Translations under genes and position numbers: made by a program | Notes under the pieces: model-generated | The model's database searches: none | The model's input: the letters and a program-made list of their open reading frames with translations, nothing else | Told to the model about the DNA's origin: nothing | In this document: piece after piece, positions 59,228 to 64,000 of the stretch | Layout of the letters: every line of letters starts with the position of its first letter | How positions within the stretch are numbered: position 1 is the stretch's first letter | Assembly: GCF_030272615.1 (NCBI RefSeq) | Contig: NC_081408.1 | Span: 61,650,114-61,714,113, forward strand | DNA length: 64,000 nt | Direction: 5' to 3' | Source: Cryptomeria japonica | Taxonomy: Eukaryota; Streptophyta; Pinopsida; Cupressales; Cupressaceae

Positions 59228-60800
59228 TGAAGTGCCACTTTCTTTTCCTCAACAGGTTGCTTTGAGTCGGTTGCTATGCTACGCTGTTGGCGGGAAATTT
59301 AAATTCAAAATGGGCGGGCTTTACCATGTTGGCCTCTCATGGTCCCCACCTTCTTTGCGAGATGCTAACTTGTCTGGCCACCTATTTCTGCATCGTTGAT
59401 GGGTTGGAGTGACAACTTTTGATCATTAATCACAACAAGGACTCTAATTATTACCTTAACTGGAAGCTTAAAACTCGCCATAATGATGATCTTTGCAAGT
59501 TGGCAGAGATATCAAGAGGTGTCCCTTCAGATGCTTCTCGGAGTTGGTAGACGCATGCCTTGGGAAACACCACCAAAAATAATCAATACACCTTGCACAA
59601 TATTTTGGCTAATTACCGTTTGTTTTTTCTTAAGTCCAGCTTTGGTTTTCTCCTCTGCATTTCTCTTTTCAGGCTTGCACTGTATCTCAACTTCACTCTG
59701 GAGGAAGCTATCATGGGATGGGATTTAGTCTAGGTAGAACCAGACATTATTGATGACTTATTCGCAATGACCTGTGCGTCTAGATGTATGCTAAAGAAGG
59801 AGGAATCATCCCTTTCATGGAAGCCATGAAGGGATTCAACAAAAAATTCTCCATGCAATTTGTCAACAGTTGGAAGAATAGGAGGGTGGTCATGGAGGAC
59901 ATTTCATTTGAAATCAGTGAGGAAGTTATTGTCTAGGCTACGGGTCTCTCTACCAAGGGCAGGAAATGAAAGAAAACCAGCCAAAATGCATGGGGGTTTC
60001 AATAGGGAATGCTTACCCTACCTACGGGACAAGGTTTGCAAAATTATAATGAAATAATTCACCCTCGAGGGAGGGTATGGTGTGTTCTACTATTATCACT
60101 CCCTTCTACTCAACCACTTTTGCAATCATGACACCATTTCTTTTCCTTTCTTTCTGCTGCATGCTCTTGAGTCTACTATCAAAGATGTCTGCAATTGTAT
60201 GAGTCAAGAGGGTAATTTTACCATCCTCTACTAGGGACTGATATTTAGGCTTTACAATTTTCACAAGGCCCTTTGCCCCCCTAAACCTATCTTGGTTCAA
60301 CCCGCCCTCTCCATTCTGGGTCCCACTGAAGACTCTAAAAAGGGCCTCAAAAAGTCTTCAAAAAATTCGATGACTCCTTGTCAATCCCTTGACCAAGGCC
60401 CCCCTGCCCCCTCCAAATTGGGGAAAAAAATAAATGCAACCCTCCTGGATGATGATTGGATAGGGCTTATGCTCTTTAAGCAGATGGGTGCTGATAATTA
60501 GGTTGTATGGTTGATTCCCTTCCTTTTTGCTATAATTTTTGTCGCTAGAATGCCTGGTTCCATGGTGATATTGCTACTATTAAAAGTTTTTATAGTATTG
60601 ACATTATGATGTATTACTACTAGTTATTGTGCTTTTTGAATGAGATTGGTTTAGATCTCGGGTTATCCAATAGGGATAGGCAGTTTTAGTTTTTGATTAC
60701 TAGAGTAGGGATTGGCTAACTGCCGCTTGTTTGCGGTGTGTGTGTTGGTTGTGTTTTTTTCTATCTCTTTCGGGTCAACCCCCAGTTTTGACTTCTTTAT
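59228..60800 (+). pseudogene. LINE 3' module with remnants of a third reading frame
   Basis: Longer than a usual LINE 3' end and protein-like in places. 59780-59990 reads YAKEGGIIPFMEAMKGFNKK, FSMQFVNSWKNRRVVMEDIS and FEISEEVI followed by ATGLSTKGRK. After a frameshift 60060-60501 reads GVFYYYHSLLLNHFCNHD, LHALESTIKDVCN and a Lys/Pro-rich tail with APSKLGKKINATLL. The middle part shares the I(S/T)-x-E-x-I...TGL..(K/T)G pattern with ORF2 of elements B and C. Several stops break it. The last 250 bp (60550-60800) are ordinary AT-rich 3' end before the AATAAAAAA tail. Function is unknown. Confidence 0.5.
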
Positions 60801-60829
60801 AATAAAAAACAATTTGATTGGTTATTACC

Positions 60830-61850
60830 ATAAACTTTTCCACAGAATGAATAAATGTCAAAGACTTTAATAATAAAATGTTATCTTTATTAATATATTT
60901 TATTTATTTCAATTAGAATAATGTCATGAAAGACCAAGTTATATTATTCTTAATATTTTAATTTCATTTTATGCTACCTACAACTTTGCAAGGAATAAGT
61001 CATTACCAAACACCAAGAGTTGACTAAGAGAGTATTTAAGATCCATATGCTAGCTTCACATTACATTTATTTATTTATTTTTAATTGCTAGCTTTACATT
61101 ATAGTTGGTAGGTGAAAGTAATATGATTTTTTTAGGAACTATTATATCGTCTAGGTAGGTTTTGGTGTGTCTTTTCAAATTGTTGTTATTATTTTATTTA
61201 TTTTTCTTTTATTTCACTTGCAATAAGATAAATTCTAGTTAACAAAATATGGCATATAAGAAAGCATTGAGTGGAGAAAAAAGTATTGTCCTAATCTTTA
61301 TATAAGAAACTCAATAAAGAGGTGGATAATTTATGGAAATATTTCAAAGACAACCATGCATAGATCAATCAAGAAATATTCATATGAGGATTCACTATTA
61401 TTTTAGAGGTTGTTTTGTCTAGTCTAATGTAATTTTATTTCTTTTATTCTTTGTATTCTTTCTTTGATTCAATAAAAAAAGAGAGGCACAAGTGTGTACT
61501 TATATAGAATGTATATAGAATGTAGTTTGAGGTTAAAAATTAACATGTGTAAAATTTAATATGATACATTTTAGAAATTTAATAAATTTACAAAAATCTA
61601 TGGTATAATAGAAAATTATAAATTAAATATGATTCAATCTAGTACATATCAAATTTAATATCATATAGTATAGAAACTTTAAGAAAATCAATTGATATTG
61701 ATTGATATATTTATTCATATTGATTGGTATATCTATTAATGTTAAGCAATTTATCAATTCATATACACTGACAATAATATATACACCAACACTTAATACA
61801 TATAAAAGTTAATATGATATAATAGATGTATGCGGGAAAAGTGGGCGAAT
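60830..61850. other. AT-rich intergenic stretch, no gene
   Basis: Non-coding, with many ATTTA and TTTAAT words and no supported repeat or promoter. The next recognisable feature begins near 61900. Confidence 0.5.
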
Positions 61851-62704
61851 AAAACTTAAAATGTGAAAATTTAGTTAATACTAGTCCACACACACACACA
61901 TGACTTCTTAATGCAAGCTATGGAGTAACGATGTGTTACTCAGCTTCCCAAGGAGGGTCCCATGGTTCTCTATCTCACAATGTCCCTCAAACCAACGTTT
62001 TTGCTCTCAGATTATTGAGCAAAATGGTTTAGGGATGGCAAATATGAGAACGAGAGATGCTTTTATAGATTTTAGTATGAGATGCGTTATAAGCTAGGTA
62101 TGATTCTAAAATGCAATAAACTAAATGATAAAATGACAAGATTAGTATGAATACTATCCTAGCATACTATATTTAGTCTATGATTGAACTAAAATGATAA
62201 AGAAAGTAATCTAAGCATGCATATTAGTCTAATTTATGATCTAAAAGAGGCTAAATGATGAGCATATATGAAATGAAAGCTTGAAAGAATTTGAGCATAA
62301 GTGTGATGCTTCAAATTTGAAAGATGATTGTTAAGAATGGAGGAATGAGAGCTCTATTTATAGCACAAACAGGGCAATGGATGGTCAAGATTGAAAGGTT
62401 TAATCAAGGGCCAAGTTTGAAAGTTGGGGATCCATGTGCACGATTTGCACTAATAAAATAGTGACAAGTGTCAACATAGGATTGGGCTGAGAGAAGAGGT
62501 TGGAGGCATTAAAGGCCTGAGAAGACCTCATGGTTATCTAAAGGCTAAGGGTCAAGTCTAAATTAGGTTTACCCAATGGATTAAGATTTAATCCAAGGAT
62601 AAACCTTTGTGCAAATGATTAAGAGATAATCATGGTCAAAGCATTAATGACCTGATGAGACCTTTGGGTTGGGTAGAGGTTGAGTCAAAACAAATGTTTT
62701 AACC

Positions 62705-62855
62705 ATGTGGGAAGGTTTGAATTAACCATTAATGGTTATTGGAGACTTTGGGGATTTAGTGGTTGAAGGTTGGAAGCATTCAATGGTTTTCAAAGACTTT
62801 AAGGGTTTTGGTGGTTGAAGGTTGAAAACCTTTAATGGTTATCAAAGACTTTGGG
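62705..62855. repeat. About 60-bp tandem units in the right-edge region
   Basis: GGTGGTTGAAGGTTG and a following AATGGTT-TCAAAGACTTT recur, about 2.5 units with changes. Confidence 0.7.
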
Positions 62856-63659
62856 CCATTTGAGAAGTGACCTCCCTTTGCTTAGGGATGTAACAAAGTT
62901 TAGAAGAGGGTTAGGTTAATTAGAAGCGATTAGAAGATTCTAGAAGGGATTAGGAAGGGGTTTGGGATTTTGCAAGTGGATGGGGGGGATAATAAGATTT
63001 AATTGAATTAAATGATTTTCATTCAATTTGGTTGTAATTAAATAAATTTGATTTATTCAATTTAGGATAACTATTTAATTAAATTTGAATTTAATTAAAA
63101 GTGGCTAGGGGGATTTAATTGAATAAAATGATTTATTCATTAAATGGTATAGTGAATTTTATTTAAATAAATTGAGTAATTTACTTAATAAAATAGAAGA
63201 ATGTGAATAATTTAATTAAATTGGATTTAATTAAATAGGGAAATGAACATAAAATATTCATTTAGGAATATAGTCATTTTTATACATCTACATTTTGCCC
63301 CTCTTTGAAGTGATGTGTGTGCACATGTTATTTCAAAGAAAATGATGCTTTTATCATGATTTATGATCAAATGCAATTTTTGTGTCGCTCTTTTTATTTG
63401 CCAGTCGTGTCCCAGATTTGATGTGATGCCCCAGATTCGATATTTGATGGTGATGCCCTAGATTCGATATTTGTGTCGTGCTATTATGATTTTATGTAGT
63501 TGTCCAATATGAGTGTCGGTATAACTTGTTTTGATGTGAAATATTTCAAGTTATGTAGATATCAATGTGTTGTTTTGATCAAAATATGATTTATTTGCAT
63601 GTTCTATTTCAAGTTCGATGTGGGAAGCCTGATGTGTATTACAAGCCGATATGGGTTGG

Positions 63660-63800
63660 AAACTTGAGTTGTGTTACAAGCTGATATGGGTGGGAAACTT
63701 GAGTTGTTTTACAAGTTTATGTGATTTTGGTACTTGAGTTGTTTTACAAGTTTTGATATGGTTTTTGAGAACTTGAGTTGTGTTACAAGTTGATATGAAA
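63660..63800. repeat. Minisatellite with ACTTGAGTTGTGTTACAAG units
   Basis: CTTGAGTTG starts at 63663, 63708, 63743 and 63772, giving four units of 29-45 bp, separated by GATATGG-like spacers. A further diverged unit lies just upstream near 63640. Confidence 0.8.
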
Positions 63801-63943
63801 TGATAGGTTTTTGAACTTGATGTAGATGAGCAAATTTGTTTCATGTTGTTGATGTAAGTTTGATTTTGATATCGTTGTTTTGATGTGGAAATTGATATTG
63901 GATTTGTTTTGAGATTTGATATGATAATGTAATGCCCCCTCGG

Positions 63944-63978
63944 GAGATCATTTGTGCACACAAGGCATGAATGATCTC
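63944..63978. repeat. Perfect 9-bp inverted repeat near window end
   Basis: GAGATCATT (63944-63952) and AATGATCTC (63970-63978) with a 17-base loop; with one mismatch the stem extends to CG..CG. It is probably part of the LTR-like region. Confidence 0.75.
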
Positions 63979-64000
63979 TCGAAAGAAGAAGAATGTTGTT

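Larger units (their letters stand above)
52236..60808 (+). mobile_element. Full-length L1-type LINE with target duplication
   Basis: It is bounded by ACAATTTGATTGGT (52218-52231 on the left, 60809-60822 on the right); the match continues as ATTA against TATTA. An AATAAAAAA tail (60801-60809) ends the element. Without the solo LTR the length is about 7.5 kb. ORF1 (52299-53979) overlaps ORF2 (53976-59227) by ATGA. A long 3' module (59228-60800) follows. Stops and frameshifts make it inactive. Target-primed reverse transcription explains the tail and the duplication. Confidence 0.9.
61900..64000 (-). mobile_element. LTR-like region, minus strand, cut by window edge
   Basis: A good minus-strand TATA box (TATAAATAG, 62354-62362) is followed downstream by a leader-like stretch to about 61900. 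Upstream (toward 64000) are repeated sequences typical of an LTR U3: a TTTAATTAAA-rich block (63000-63240) and two minisatellites. The layout repeats that of 45430-46450. The termini lie outside the window or are not recognisable, so LTR identity is inferred from organisation only. Confidence 0.4.

Noticed and set aside
1-64000. tRNA, rRNA or organelle-derived genes
   Set aside because: No cloverleaf or rRNA core was seen; the only tRNA-like sequences are primer-binding sites and the SINE head.

Overview
The window reads as plant nuclear DNA, most likely from a conifer. It is AT-rich, has very long gene-poor stretches, is full of nested LTR retrotransposons and carries a plant L1-type LINE. 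It holds one recognisable intact host gene, a two-exon cytochrome P450 of the CYP76 type, on the minus strand at 21710-23666. The species is not identified, and 'conifer' is an inference from the style of the repeats. Region by region: 1-715 is the end of an LTR cut by the window edge. 716-19652 is an unrecognised minus-strand protein gene (now a pseudogene) split by a Russian-doll nest of LTR elements. Its outer shell is solo LTR A (1151-18360, target duplication AACAT). A was hit by two whole elements: B (1895-9678, minus, duplication GGCAA/GACAA) and C (9743-17581, plus, duplication AAGTG). The 5' LTR of B was itself hit by solo LTR D (8106-9171, duplication ACTGG). B and C have primer-binding sites, polypurine tracts, a gag-like protein with four CCHC knuckle positions and a second long conserved protein, but no protease, integrase or reverse transcriptase. 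They therefore look like a non-autonomous lineage with its own protein set. 21710-23882 is the P450 gene with its TATA region, and its intron contains a foldback element. 23870-28580 is degenerate repeats with no gene. 28660-38990 looks like one decayed DNA transposon: hairpin-rich GC blocks near both ends, a multi-exon plus-strand gene (32735-34637) and a convergent minus-strand DDE-like transposase gene (35672-38688). It also contains a 1.1 kb satellite built from palindromes (29505-30625). 39000-52200 holds LINE relics, a duplicated segment of which one copy carries a tRNA-derived SINE, LTR-like promoter pieces and a 35-bp minisatellite. 52236-60808 is a full-length LINE bounded by a duplication of about 14 bp. 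It has ORF1, an overlapping ORF2 (endonuclease, reverse transcriptase, RNase H) and an unusual 1.6 kb 3' module with remnants of a third reading frame, and it is interrupted by solo LTR E (55826-56873, duplication ATTAT). The right edge (61900-64000) looks like a minus-strand LTR with internal minisatellites. Coding remnants share one decay signature: many in-frame TAG, TGA and TAA codons that one C-to-T change (either strand) would create, often in otherwise open frames and beside intact splice sites. This fits mutation of heavily methylated, silenced elements. Boundaries given with target duplications were read directly; family names and functions are inferred from motifs, because no search could be run.
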